The notes: generated by a model not told the origin, from the sequence alone. A stretch of DNA of 64,000 nucleotides from Pseudorhodoferax sp. Leaf267 (GCF_001422405.1 NZ_LMMV01000001.1:497275-561274), one strand, 5' to 3'; numbered from the stretch's first letter, positions 54,730 to 63,774 are shown. Made by a program: numbers and translations.

Positions 54730-55647
54730 TCAAGCCCGCAGTGCCCACGGCCCGTCGCCCCCCAGTTGTTCCTGCAGAAACTGCACGCAGGCGCGCACCT
54801 TGGCCGAGTGGCTGAGCCGCACGGTGCTGGCCGCCCAGATGTCGGCAGGCTGCGTCCAGGCCGGCAGCACGCGCACGAGCCGGCCCGCGGCCAGGTCGGC
54901 GTGCAGGTCCCAGCCGGCCTGCAGCACGATGCCGTGGCCGTCCAGCCCCCAGCCGCGCACGATCTCGGCGTTGTTGGACGACAGCCGCCCCGTGACCTTG
55001 ACCTTCTCGGCACCGGCCGGCCCCGTCAGCCGCCAGACGCCGAAGGCCTGGTTGCGGTCGCGCAGCACCAGGCAGTCGTGCCGCGCCAGGTCGGCCACGC
55101 CCACGGGCGCGCCGCGGCGCAGCAGGTAGCTGGGCGCGGCGCACAGCACGCGCTGGCTGGCGGCGATGCGGTGCGCGACCAGGTGCGGCTCGTCCACCTC
55201 GCCCACGCGCACGTCCAGGTCCACGTTCTCGCCGACCAGGTCGACGCGCCGGTCCACGGCGTCCAGCGTGATGTCCAGCGCCGGGTAGCGCTCGGCCAGC
55301 TGCGACAGCACCGGCCCGATGTGCTTGCGCCCCAGGCGGAAGCTGGTCGTCACGCGCAGCGTGCCGCGCGGGGCCAGCCGGCCGCCGGCCACGGTCTCGC
55401 CCAGGTGGTCCACGCCCTGGAAGATCTGCTGCGCCGATGCGTAGACGCGCTCGCCGTCGTCGGTCACCGTCACGCGCCGCGCGGCGCGGTGGAACAGCGC
55501 CACGCCCAGCGCCTTCTCCAGGATCGCGATGCGCTTGCTGACATAGGCGGGCGAGGTGCCCAGCTCGGTGGCCGTCGCGGCGAAGCTGGCCTTGCGCGCC
55601 GCGAGGCAGAACACGCGCAGGTCGTCGAGCTGGAAGTCGAGGTTCAC
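54730..55647 (-). CDS. LysR-family transcriptional regulator
   Basis: A 305-residue LysR protein. Residues 1-60 hold the winged helix (LDDLRVFCLAARKASFAATATELG, split LDDLRVFCLA and SFAATATELG, then SKRIAILEKALGVALFHR). The effector domain begins near 90 (GTLRVTTSFRLGRKHI). It has the longer CrgA/ArgP-like DNA-binding arrangement of the DsdC/GcvA subgroup. It faces the isomerase/FAD-dehydrogenase pair across 107 bases and probably controls it. Confidence 0.92.
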   Translation of the reverse strand: MNLDFQLDDLRVFCLAARKASFAATATELGTSPAYVSKRIAILEKALGVALFHRAARRVTVTDDGERVYASAQQIFQGVDHLGETVAGGRLAPRGTLRVTTSFRLGRKHIGPVLSQLAERYPALDITLDAVDRRVDLVGENVDLDVRVGEVDEPHLVAHRIAASQRVLCAAPSYLLRRGAPVGVADLARHDCLVLRDRNQAFGVWRLTGPAGAEKVKVTGRLSSNNAEIVRGWGLDGHGIVLQAGWDLHADLAAGRLVRVLPAWTQPADIWAASTVRLSHSAKVRACVQFLQEQLGGDGPWALRA

Positions 55648-55754
55648 GATCCGTGAATCATAGAACCACGTTCGGCGGCTTGTTGTGCCGAACCGTCTTC
55701 CTTAAATTCACCGCATCGCGCCCTTGCAGTGCACCCCGACAGAGGAGACAAACC

Positions 55755-56576
55755 ATGACCCGCCCGATTTCGCTCGCCGCCCTCACGGTGCTGGAACTCA
55801 CGCCGCCCGACATGGTGAGCTGCGCGGCGCAGGCCGGCTACAGCCACATCGGCATCCGCCTGCTGCCCGCCACGCCCACCGAGCCGCAGTACGACCTGGT
55901 GGGCGACACGCCGCTGCTGCGCGAGGTCCAGGCCCGGCTCGCGGGCACTGGCGTGCAGGTGCTGGACGCCGAGATCTTCCGCATCCGACCCGACACGCGC
56001 GTGGCCGAATACGAGGCCGCTGTCGCGACGGCCGCGCGGCTCGGCGCACGTGAGCTGCTGGTGGCGGGCAACGACCCCGATGACGCGCGGCAGATCGACA
56101 CCTTCGCGCAGTTCTGCGCGCTGGCCGCGCGCTACCGGCTGGGCGCCATGCTGGAGTTCATGCCCTGGACCGACGCCAAGGATCTGACGCAGGCCGCGCG
56201 CATCGTCGAGCGCTGCGGGCAGGCCAATGCCGGGGTGCTGATCGACGCGTTCCACCTCAGCCGCTCGCACAGCCGCGTCGCCGACATCGCCCGCGTGCCG
56301 CCCGCGCGCCTGCGCTACCTGCAGCTGTGCGACGCGCCGGCCGCCGTGCCGCCCACCATGGACGCCATCCTGGCCCAGGCCCGCGCAGAGCGCCTGTTCC
56401 CCGGCGAGGGCGGGCTGGACCTCGTGGGCCTGCTGCGCGCGGTGCCGCGCGACACGCCGCTCAGCATCGAAGTGCCCACGCAGCAGCTGGCCCGCACCGT
56501 GGGCGCCACCGAGCGCGCACGCCGCGCGCTGGCCGCCACGCAGCGCGTGTTGGCACAGCTGGACGCAGCCGCATGA
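55755..56576 (+). CDS. TIM-barrel sugar isomerase/epimerase-like protein
   Basis: A 273-residue xylose-isomerase-like TIM barrel (AP endonuclease 2 family). Barrel strands include LEFMPWTDA with the metal Glu, VLIDAFHLSRS with Asp and His, and YLQLCDAPA. The end reads LSIEVPTQQLA with the last metal Glu. The ATG at 55755 has GAGGAG (55742-55747) upstream; a longer start at 55653 would reach into the LysR promoter. It is coupled to the FAD enzyme by an ATGA overlap. Reaction unknown: isomerase, epimerase or dehydratase acting on a hydroxylated acid or sugar. Confidence 0.87.
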   Translation: MTRPISLAALTVLELTPPDMVSCAAQAGYSHIGIRLLPATPTEPQYDLVGDTPLLREVQARLAGTGVQVLDAEIFRIRPDTRVAEYEAAVATAARLGARELLVAGNDPDDARQIDTFAQFCALAARYRLGAMLEFMPWTDAKDLTQAARIVERCGQANAGVLIDAFHLSRSHSRVADIARVPPARLRYLQLCDAPAAVPPTMDAILAQARAERLFPGEGGLDLVGLLRAVPRDTPLSIEVPTQQLARTVGATERARRALAATQRVLAQLDAAA

Positions 56577-58285
56577 CCCCCTTGCGCGGCATCGACTGCG
56601 ACCTGCTGGTCGTGGGCTCCGGCGCATCCGGCCTGGCCGCCGCCGTCACGGCCGCGTGGCATGGCCTGCAGGTGGTGGTGGTTGAGAAGGAACCGGTCTT
56701 CGGCGGCGCCACGGCCTGGTCCGGCGGCTGGATGTGGGCGCCCGGCAACCCGCTGGCGAAGCGGGCCTGCATCGTCGAAGACCCGCAGCAGCCGCGCACC
56801 TACCTCCAGAACGAGCTCGGCCCGCGCTACGACGCCGCGCGCGTCGACGCCTTGCTCGACAACGCGCCCGAGATGGTCGCGTTCTTCGAGCAGCACACGG
56901 CCCTGCAATTCGCCGACGGCAACGCCATCCCCGACATGCACGGCGACACGCCCGGCGCCGCCACGCAGGGCCACCAGGTCATCGCCGCGCCCTACGACGC
57001 GCGCGCGCTGGGCCCGCTCCACAAGCGCCTGCGCACCACCATGCGCGAGACCTCGTTCCTGGGCATGCCCATCATGGCCGGCGCCGACCTGGGCGCGTTC
57101 CTGAGCATGACGCGCTCACCCAAGTCGTTCCTGCACGTGGCCAGGCGCTTCGTGCGCCACCTGCGCGACCTGGCGTTTCACGGCCGTGCCATGCACCTCG
57201 TCAACGGCGTGGCGCTGATCGGCCGCCTGGCCAAGTCGGCCGACGATCTGAAGGTGCAGCTCATGGAGTCGGCGCCCGCGCGGCGCCTCATCGTGGAGCA
57301 GGGCGCGGTGCGCGGCGCCATCGTGGCCACGGCCGGCTGCGAGATCGCGATCCGCGCGCGCCGCGGCGTGGTGCTGGCGGCCGGCGGTTTCCCGAACGAT
57401 GTGGCGCGCCGGCAGGCCATGTTCCCGCGCACCCCCACCGGCCGCGAGCACCTTGCGCTGCCGCCCGAGAGCTGCTCGGGCGACGGCATCCGCCTGGGCG
57501 AGCAGGCCGGCGGCGTGCTGGCGACCGACCTCGCATCGCCCGTGGCCTGGGCGCCGGTCTCGCGCGTGCCGCATGCCGACGGCACGGTGGGCCACTTCCC
57601 GCACATCATCGAACGCGGCAAGCCGGGCCTGATCGCGGTGCTCTCCAACGGCCGGCGCTTCGTGAACGAGGCCGGCGGCTACCACGACTACACCGCCGCC
57701 ATGGTGGCGCAGGCGCCCGTGGGCGAAGAGGTGTGTTCGTGGCTGATCTGCGACCACCGCTTCCAGCGCCGCTACGGCCTGGGCTATGCGCGCCCGTTCC
57801 CGGTGCCGGCGGGGCGCTTCGTGCGCAACGGCTACCTCAAGCGCGGCGCGACGATCGAGGCGCTGGCCACGGCCTGCGGCATCGACCCCGCCGCGCTGGC
57901 CGAGACCGTGCGCCGCTTCAACGAGCACGCGCGGCGCGGCGAAGACCCGGCGTTCGGGCGCGGCAGCACGCCGTACAACCGCAAGATGGGCGACCCGCTG
58001 CACGACGGGCCCAACCCGTGCGTCGCGCCGATCGAGCACGGGCCGTTCTATGCGGTGAAGGTGCTGCCGGGCAGCTTCGGCACGTTCGCCGGGTTGAAGA
58101 CGGATGCGCATGCGCGTGTGCTCGATGCGCACCGCGTGGCGATCGAGGGGCTGTACGCGGTGGGCACGGACATGGCGAGCGTGATGGGTGGGCAATACCC
58201 GTCGGGCGGCATCAACCTGGGGCCGGCGATGACCTTCGGGTACATCGCGGGGCGGCATGCGGCGCGGGTGGGGCCCGATCTCTGA
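56573..58285 (+). CDS. FAD-dependent dehydrogenase (3-ketosteroid dehydrogenase/fumarate reductase flavoprotein family)
   Basis: A 570-residue flavoprotein. FAD motifs are LLVVGSGASGLAAAVTAAW, VVVEKEPVFGGATAWSGGWMW (split VVVEKEP and FGGATAWSGG), GVVLAAGGFPNDV and the C-terminal GLYAVGTDMASVMGGQYPSGG (split GLYAVGTDM and GGQYPSGGINLGP). The latter is the family signature of 3-ketosteroid delta1-dehydrogenases and relatives. No signal peptide. Coupled to the TIM-barrel gene, it probably desaturates or oxidises the same substrate, perhaps a cyclic ketone or polyol-derived acid. Steroids are not implied. Confidence 0.85.
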   Translation: MTPLRGIDCDLLVVGSGASGLAAAVTAAWHGLQVVVVEKEPVFGGATAWSGGWMWAPGNPLAKRACIVEDPQQPRTYLQNELGPRYDAARVDALLDNAPEMVAFFEQHTALQFADGNAIPDMHGDTPGAATQGHQVIAAPYDARALGPLHKRLRTTMRETSFLGMPIMAGADLGAFLSMTRSPKSFLHVARRFVRHLRDLAFHGRAMHLVNGVALIGRLAKSADDLKVQLMESAPARRLIVEQGAVRGAIVATAGCEIAIRARRGVVLAAGGFPNDVARRQAMFPRTPTGREHLALPPESCSGDGIRLGEQAGGVLATDLASPVAWAPVSRVPHADGTVGHFPHIIERGKPGLIAVLSNGRRFVNEAGGYHDYTAAMVAQAPVGEEVCSWLICDHRFQRRYGLGYARPFPVPAGRFVRNGYLKRGATIEALATACGIDPAALAETVRRFNEHARRGEDPAFGRGSTPYNRKMGDPLHDGPNPCVAPIEHGPFYAVKVLPGSFGTFAGLKTDAHARVLDAHRVAIEGLYAVGTDMASVMGGQYPSGGINLGPAMTFGYIAGRHAARVGPDL

Positions 58286-58371
58286 TCGGCCCAGCGTAGG
58301 CTGTCAGGCATGGGGCACATGCACGGTGGCCGGGATTCCCGTGGACATGATGCCGCCCATGACGGCCAGCG

Positions 58372-59529
58372 TCACTTCCCGGGTACGAACCTCTGCACGC
58401 GCTTGCCCGTATCCACCTCCGCCGTGAACAGGTTCCCTTTCGAATCGATCGCGATGTTGTGCACCCAGTGGAATTGCCCCGCCATGCGCCCGTTGCGGCC
58501 GAATGCGGAGACCTTGGCGCCGGTATCGCGGCGCAGCACGTGCACCACGTTGTTGCCGCCGTCGGCCACGTACAGGTAGCTTTGCTGCGGGTCGGTGGAC
58601 AGCACCATGTCCCACACCGAGCCGATCTGCAGCGTCTGCTTTTCCAGGAAGAACTCGCGCACGAACTCGCCGGACTTGCGGAACACCTGGATGCGGTTGT
58701 TCTGCCGGTCGCACACGTAGACCAGGCCGTCGCGCGCGAGCCGCACGCAGTGCACCGGGCTGCCGAACTGCTTCGACGGTGGCGCCGCCGGGTCGTAGGT
58801 GGTCTTGGCGTCGTCGGGCTTGCTGCCGTAGGCGCCCCAGTGGCGCTTGTAGGCACCCGTCGTCGCGTCGAACACGATCACGCGGCGGTTGCCGTAGCCG
58901 TCGGCCACGAACAGCTCGTTGGCCGCCGTGTCCACCTCCATGTGCGCGGGCTTGCCGAGCAGCTTGGTGTCGTTGCTGCCGCCGGTCTGGCCGGCCTGGC
59001 CGATCTGCAGCAGGAACTTGCCGTCGGCTGTGAACTTGAGGATCTGGTGGTCCTGCTCGTGGTTGCCGGCGATCCAGACGTTGTCCTGCGCGTCCACATG
59101 GATGCCGTGCTCGCGCTTGGGAAACTCGTAGCCCGCGCCCGGCGCACCCCAGGAGCGCAAGACCTTGCCATCGGCATCGAACTCGATCACCGAGGGCGCC
59201 GGCACGCAGCACGCCGCGCGCGGCGGGCTGAAGGATGCCGCCTTCTCGTCGTCGGTGAGGCTGCTCGGGCGCTGGATGATCCACACATGGTCACGCCGGT
59301 CCACCGCCACGCCGGCCACCGCGCCGACCTGCCATTGGTCGGGCAGGGGCTTGGGCCAGTAAGGGTCGACCAGGTACTGCGCGTGCTCGCCGGGGGCGCT
59401 GCCCGGCGGTGTGGCACAGGCGGCGAGCGTCAGCGCGAGTGCGGCGGCGGCGAGGTGGGCTGCGCGGTGCAGGGCTTGCGATGGAGCCCGCTGCGCGGGA
59501 GCGCTGGCGGGGCTGTGTCCGAACCACAT
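58372..59529 (-). CDS. NHL-repeat beta-propeller lipoprotein
   Basis: A 385-residue protein. A long N-terminus leads to a hydrophobic stretch with lipobox LAACAT (Cys near 38), so it is probably envelope-anchored. The rest is a six-bladed NHL propeller with recurring patterns such as GIHVDAQDNVWIAG, ILKFTADGKFL, AHMEVDTAANELFVADGYGNRRV (split AHMEVDTAANELFV and ADGYGNRRV), LVYVCDRQNNRIQVF and NIAIDSKGNLFTAEV. This resembles peptidyl-alpha-hydroxyglycine lyase-like propellers. No catalytic residues can be assigned. It is convergent with the FAD enzyme. Confidence 0.85.
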   Translation of the reverse strand: MWFGHSPASAPAQRAPSQALHRAAHLAAAALALTLAACATPPGSAPGEHAQYLVDPYWPKPLPDQWQVGAVAGVAVDRRDHVWIIQRPSSLTDDEKAASFSPPRAACCVPAPSVIEFDADGKVLRSWGAPGAGYEFPKREHGIHVDAQDNVWIAGNHEQDHQILKFTADGKFLLQIGQAGQTGGSNDTKLLGKPAHMEVDTAANELFVADGYGNRRVIVFDATTGAYKRHWGAYGSKPDDAKTTYDPAAPPSKQFGSPVHCVRLARDGLVYVCDRQNNRIQVFRKSGEFVREFFLEKQTLQIGSVWDMVLSTDPQQSYLYVADGGNNVVHVLRRDTGAKVSAFGRNGRMAGQFHWVHNIAIDSKGNLFTAEVDTGKRVQRFVPGK

Positions 59530-59706
59530 GGGTGTCTCCGTTTCCTGTGAGAGGCGGGGGGCTGGTGCCGCGCATCGCGCGTTGGCCTGTCTGGGCGATG
59601 CCAGGGTGCAGCGCGTGGGCGTGCCGTCGCTGCCGGCGGACCATACCCAGGTGGGGGGTTGCGGTCAATGACTGCGAAGGGTGGCTTGCCTTGCGCTGGC
59701 CGCTGG

Positions 59707-59744
59707 CCCCTCACCCCAGCCCTCTCCCCAGAGGGGCGAGGGAG
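59707..59744 (+). repeat. REP-like repeat, copy 1 (plus orientation)
   Basis: CCCCTCACCCCAGCCCTCTC followed by CCCAGAGGGGCGAGGGAG. The element is C-rich then G-rich and partly self-complementary. It is one of three near-identical units in a 376-base gene-free gap between the NHL lipoprotein start and the membrane protein stop. Confidence 0.8.
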
Positions 59745-59777
59745 TGACGCGCCCCTTGCACGCGCTCTGCCTGTCTT

Positions 59778-59815
59778 GCCCCCTCTCCCCCTGGGAGAGG
59801 GCTGGGGTGAGGGCG
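59778..59815 (-). repeat. REP-like repeat, copy 2 (inverted)
   Basis: CCCCCTCTCCCCCTGGGAGA then GGGCTGGGGTGAGGGCG, the reverse complement of copies 1 and 3 with a few changes. With copy 1 it can form a long stem, which may act as a transcription end for the membrane-protein operon. Confidence 0.8.
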
Positions 59816-59854
59816 CGCGGCTGTGGACGACACGCGGCCGTGCCCAGGCCGCAG

Positions 59855-59892
59855 CCCCTCACCCCAACCCTCTCCCCAGGGGGGCGAGGGAG
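59855..59892 (+). repeat. REP-like repeat, copy 3 (plus orientation)
   Basis: CCCCTCACCCCAACCCTCTC then CCCAGGGGGGCGAGGGAG, differing from copy 1 at only a few positions. It ends 14 bases before the stop of the membrane protein gene. Units of this type are widely scattered in GC-rich proteobacteria, as I remember them. Confidence 0.8.
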
Positions 59893-59905
59893 CAAGAGGC
59901 CGCGG

Positions 59906-62623
59906 TCAGGCGGAGGGCTGCTGGGTGGCGAGTGCGACCAGGCTGCGCACGGTCGCGTCGTCGTCGCGGCCGGCCTCCAGCAGCGTCAGCGTGGCCGGGC
60001 CCGGCAGGTTGGGCGAGCTGGCGTCCAGCGCGGCGGCGCGGGCGTGCAGCGTCTGCGCCAGCAGTGCGCGGTCGGTGCTGGCGTCCACGATCAGCACGAT
60101 GCGCTGCGCGGGCACGGCATCCAGCAGCGCACCCAGCTCGTACTGGCAGCCCAGGCGCTCGGCGTTGAAGGCGCGCAGGTCCATCACGACCAGGTCACTG
60201 CCGCGCATGAGGGCCTGCACCGCACCCTGCCAGGTGTCGTTGCCGCAAAAGAGCTCGTCGACGCCGTAGCGGCCGCCCAGGCCGGGCCCGGGGCGCAACG
60301 CGGCCAGGCGCGGCTGCAGCTCGACCGGCTCGATCACGAAATGGCGCCGCAGCCGGCCGCTCACGAAGTCGACCAGCTCGCCCGGCCCGATGGTGCTGCT
60401 GGCCAGGTCGGGCGCCGCAATCATGCGGATCGGGCCGATCCAGGCCCAGCGCGACTGCAGGCGGTCGAACAGCCGTTCGCTGCGCCGCTGCTGGCCGAAC
60501 ACGCGCAGCAGCAGCAGGCGCAGCGGTGGGCGCGCCTGCGCGCGGCGGCGCAGCCACAGGCCACCGGCCACCGACGCCGCCTTGGCCGCGGCGAAGGCCA
60601 GCAGGCCGAGGGCGCCGTCCAGCTCCAGGTGCATGACGAGCAGCAGCGTCTGGAACAGCCACACCGTGTCGGCCACCAGCGTCTGGTCGTTGACCCAGCC
60701 GCGGGCGTCGGCCCGCTGCAACCCCCAGGCCGCGAGCGCGGCCAGCGGTGCGAACAGCAAGGCACCGGCCAGGAAGACGGCGGCCTGCAGGGTCAGCGGG
60801 GCGACGCCGCCCAGCTGTTGCGACAGCCAGACCTGCGCGCGCAGGCCGGCGAAGCTGCTGCTGGCGACCATCGCCAGCATGCCGCCCAGGCCCATGGGCA
60901 GCACCATGGTGATCAGCACGGGCCCGACCGAGCGCACGCGCCGGTTCAACAGCAACAGCAGCAGCAACGAGGGCAGGGCCGTGATGACCCAGTACGCCAG
61001 CGGGTTGGTCCACGGCGGCAGCGTGGTGCTGCCCAGCACCAGCGGCTGCGTGCCGCCCGCGCTGACGACCACGCACAGCAACAGCAGGCCGCCGAGGTAG
61101 CCGCCCAGCAGCCACTGCCGCGCCCGCCGCGCGCCTGCCCACAGCAGCCACAGCACGACCACGGTGCCCAGCAGGTGCGCCCAGAACATCGTGGCCACGC
61201 GCAGCGGCAGGAATTCCATGTCGGCCATCGCCAACGTGAGTGCGGTGGCCACGGCGGAGAACAGCACGCCGGCCAGGCCCTGGACCAGCGTCGCGCCCCA
61301 GCGCGGGTCGGCCACCGAGGGGCTGGTCGCCGGGGCCGGCCGCAGTTCGACACGGCCCGCGCGCAGTGGGCTGGCGCCGGGCGCTGCCACGGGCGAGGCC
61401 GCGGCGCGGGCCATCCAGCGGGCAACGCGCCAGCGGTACAGCAACAGCAGCAGCAGGCCGCCGGCCAGTGTCAGCGCGCTGGCGAACAGCGCCAGCGTGG
61501 CCGTCATGCCGGACCAGCTCGCGGCGTCCAGCATCGGCGTGAAGCGGTCGCGCTCGGCCAGCGTGTTGTAGGCGGCGAATGCGTCGGCCGTGTGGCGCTG
61601 GCGTGCGTCAGGGGCCAGGCCGGGCAGCAGCGCGAGCGCTGCGTGGGCGCTGGCCAGGTCCAGGCCAGCCTGCACGTCGTCGCCGGCCGCAGCGGCCAGC
61701 CGCTGGCGCTGCGCCAGCGACGCGCGCCAGAGCGTGGCAGCACCGGCGGAGTCGCCGATGGTCGCGCGCAGCTGGCCGAGCCGGCCCAGCGCCAGCGCCT
61801 CGTCGCGCGGCTGCACACCGCGCTGGCCGCGCGCGCATGCATCCTCGATGGCGCGCAGCGACAGGCCCAGCGCGTCGATGGCCGGCTGCACCGCGCCCTG
61901 TTGCAGCAGCCGGCCTGCGGCCTCGGCATGGGCGGCGGCCACGAGCGTGACGTCGGCGGCGCCGGTGGCCACCGCCATGGCGGCTTGCCGGGTCGCGCCA
62001 TCGAGCGCATCGCCGCCCAGCCACAGCAGCAGCATGGCGGTCGTCGGGTCTCTGGGGTCGTTCGCCCACACTTCGCGCAGGCCGGCCAGGGCTTGCTGCC
62101 CGGCCTGCGCGCCGAACAGGCCCGTGCGCCGCACCTGCAGCACTTCGGCGCGGTGGCCGGTCGGGTTCATCTGCAGCCACAGCGCGGCCGGCAGTTCGCG
62201 CAAGGCCAGTGCGTGGCGCCTGGTGAGGGCGGCACCTTGCGGCGCGCTGGCTTGCAGCGTCTGGGCGTGGGCCGCGAGCAAGGCCTCGGCCAACGCAGGC
62301 TGGCCGGCACGCGCGTGGCGTCGCAGTGCGGCCAGCGCCTGGGCGGCCTGGGCCGGCTCGCGCGCCAGCGCCAGCAGCGCGTCGACGGCCGCATCGTGCT
62401 GCTGGTGCACGACGCGGCGCACGGCGTCACCAGCCTCGCGCTGCGGCAGCCCGAACAGTTCCATCTGCACGACGGGCGGATCGATCCAGCGCGCGAAGCG
62501 CGCCTTGATGTCGGCCGCGTCACGCTGCGCGTCGGCCGGCTGGGCCACGGCGGCGATTACCCAGCCGCATAGCAGCACGGCGATGGTGGCGCGGCGGATG
62601 CAGTGGCGCAGGAAGGCGGGCAT
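59906..62623 (-). CDS. Large membrane protein with periplasmic helical region and TIR-like C-terminal domain
   Basis: A 905-residue protein. Residues 1-25 are a signal or first TM (CIRRATIAVLLCGWVIAAVA). About 30-360 is Ala/Arg/Leu-rich helix, perhaps TPR-like. About 365-680 carries seven or eight TM helices, such as LALFASALTLAGGLLLLLLY and LITMVLPMGLGGMLAMVA. The C-terminus (about 700-905) is cytosolic: LLLRVFGQQRRSERLFDRL, GPIRMIAAPDLASSTI, and a TIR-like strand-helix GSDLVVMDLRAF followed by GCQYELGALLDAV and RIVLIVD, where the Glu of YEL parallels the WCxxEL site of TIR domains. The family is uncharacterised. It is the last gene of a unit with the PncC-like and CusF-like genes. Confidence 0.75.
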   Translation of the reverse strand: MPAFLRHCIRRATIAVLLCGWVIAAVAQPADAQRDAADIKARFARWIDPPVVQMELFGLPQREAGDAVRRVVHQQHDAAVDALLALAREPAQAAQALAALRRHARAGQPALAEALLAAHAQTLQASAPQGAALTRRHALALRELPAALWLQMNPTGHRAEVLQVRRTGLFGAQAGQQALAGLREVWANDPRDPTTAMLLLWLGGDALDGATRQAAMAVATGAADVTLVAAAHAEAAGRLLQQGAVQPAIDALGLSLRAIEDACARGQRGVQPRDEALALGRLGQLRATIGDSAGAATLWRASLAQRQRLAAAAGDDVQAGLDLASAHAALALLPGLAPDARQRHTADAFAAYNTLAERDRFTPMLDAASWSGMTATLALFASALTLAGGLLLLLLYRWRVARWMARAAASPVAAPGASPLRAGRVELRPAPATSPSVADPRWGATLVQGLAGVLFSAVATALTLAMADMEFLPLRVATMFWAHLLGTVVVLWLLWAGARRARQWLLGGYLGGLLLLCVVVSAGGTQPLVLGSTTLPPWTNPLAYWVITALPSLLLLLLLNRRVRSVGPVLITMVLPMGLGGMLAMVASSSFAGLRAQVWLSQQLGGVAPLTLQAAVFLAGALLFAPLAALAAWGLQRADARGWVNDQTLVADTVWLFQTLLLVMHLELDGALGLLAFAAAKAASVAGGLWLRRRAQARPPLRLLLLRVFGQQRRSERLFDRLQSRWAWIGPIRMIAAPDLASSTIGPGELVDFVSGRLRRHFVIEPVELQPRLAALRPGPGLGGRYGVDELFCGNDTWQGAVQALMRGSDLVVMDLRAFNAERLGCQYELGALLDAVPAQRIVLIVDASTDRALLAQTLHARAAALDASSPNLPGPATLTLLEAGRDDDATVRSLVALATQQPSA

Positions 62624-62664
62624 GGCCGCGAGTGTCGGCCAGCCAGAGGCTGCTGTGTGCTGGA

Positions 62665-63183
62665 TCAGACGGCCGACTGCGGCGTCGCGTCCAGCACCTC
62701 GTCCAACAAGGCCAGCAGATGCCGCGCAAACAGGTCCATGTTGGTGGGCCGGTCGGTCAGGCCGGTCTCGACCACGCGGCTGTGCGCCGCGCCACCGACC
62801 ACGGCCAGGCAGGCGCGGCCGGCCGGGTCGCCATAGGGGCTGCCCGAGGGGCCGGCGGCGCCGCTCTCGCTGATACCCCAGGTGGCGTGGTGGCTGTCCT
62901 TGATCTTGCCGGCCACGAGCCGCGCATAGGGCTCGGTCTCGGCGCGCAGGCCTTCCATGTCGGTGGCCGTCATGCCCAGCAGCGCGCGGCCCGCGCGGCG
63001 TGAATAGACCACGGCCCCGCCCTTGAAATAGGCCGACGCACCGGGCACGGCCAGCAGCGCGGCCGAGACCAGCCCACCGGCCGACGACTCGGACACGGCC
63101 ACGGTGTCGCCGCGCTCGCGCAGCCGCGCGCCCACGCGGGCGCCGAGTTCGGGCAGGGAGGGCAGGGTCGTGGTCTCGGGCAT
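62665..63183 (-). CDS. CinA C-terminal domain/PncC-like nicotinamide-nucleotide amidohydrolase
   Basis: A 172-residue CinA-domain protein. The active-site region is VAVSESSAGGLVSAALLAV (PncC enzymes usually have ESCTGGL), followed by YFKGGAVVYSRRAGRALLGM, ISESGAAGPSG and GRACLAVVG. PncC deamidates NMN in NAD recycling. The change of the Cys-Thr pair to Ser-Ala in the motif may mean a different substrate. Its start is 44 bases after the CusF-like stop and its stop 41 bases before the membrane protein gene. Since TIR domains often consume NAD, this neighbourhood is notable. Confidence 0.82.
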   Translation of the reverse strand: MPETTTLPSLPELGARVGARLRERGDTVAVSESSAGGLVSAALLAVPGASAYFKGGAVVYSRRAGRALLGMTATDMEGLRAETEPYARLVAGKIKDSHHATWGISESGAAGPSGSPYGDPAGRACLAVVGGAAHSRVVETGLTDRPTNMDLFARHLLALLDEVLDATPQSAV

Positions 63184-63227
63184 GGGTGATCCAGATGGTG
63201 GACGGGTCAGGTTGGTAGCGTCGCTGC

Positions 63228-63575
63228 TCAATGTGACTCGAAGCGCTTGATGCCTGGCGCTGCACGCAGCGCCGTCAGCGTGTTCTCGTCGCCTACGCGC
63301 GCGGCGATGAACTCGACGCCCATGCCGGGCGTGAACGCGGCCACCTGGGCCGGGTCGCGCACGCGGAAGGTCAGCGTGCGGAACGGCAGGCCCGAGCCCG
63401 GGCCGAGCTTGAGCCGGATGTAGTGCCTGGCGTCCTCGACGAACACCGACTGCACGGTGGCGCGCGTGTAGACCACGGCCTGTTCCGGCGGGGCGGCTTT
63501 CGGCGTCTGCGCATGGGCAGTGTCCAGCACCAGCGCGGTGGCGATCAAGGCGGTGCGGATGGCTTGCAGGCTCAT
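63228..63575 (-). CDS. Secreted CusF-like small protein
   Basis: A 115-residue exported protein. Signal peptide IRTALIATALVLDTAHAQ, cleavage near residue 22. The mature part is an OB-like barrel as in CusF-type copper chaperones (VQSVFVEDARHYIRLKLG, then LTFRVRDPAQVAAFTPGMGVEF split as LTFRVRDPAQV and FTPGMGVEFIAA). The Met/Trp copper ligands of E. coli CusF are not evident, so metal binding is uncertain. The ATG at 63575 has AGGAGA on the minus strand just upstream. It is the first gene of the minus unit. Confidence 0.72.
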   Translation of the reverse strand: MSLQAIRTALIATALVLDTAHAQTPKAAPPEQAVVYTRATVQSVFVEDARHYIRLKLGPGSGLPFRTLTFRVRDPAQVAAFTPGMGVEFIAARVGDENTLTALRAAPGIKRFESH

Positions 63576-63774
63576 GGTCTCTCCTTGCATGGGCTGGGTC
63601 GGCTGGCATTGTGGCGCCGTGCGCCACATGCAATTCCCTGTTACCGGTCCGGGTGATGCGTGGCATTGTGGCGCTGCGCGGCCATGCGTCACCATGATGG
63701 CGCACAGCACCGCCCATCATGAAATGAAACCACCCCGTTTGAATGGCTCACTTCGTGTAGCCATTCCATCCCCC

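Noticed and set aside
59690-59905. CRISPR-like array from the repeated C-rich units
   Set aside because: Only three units, in alternating orientation with unequal spacers and no cas genes. They fit REP elements.
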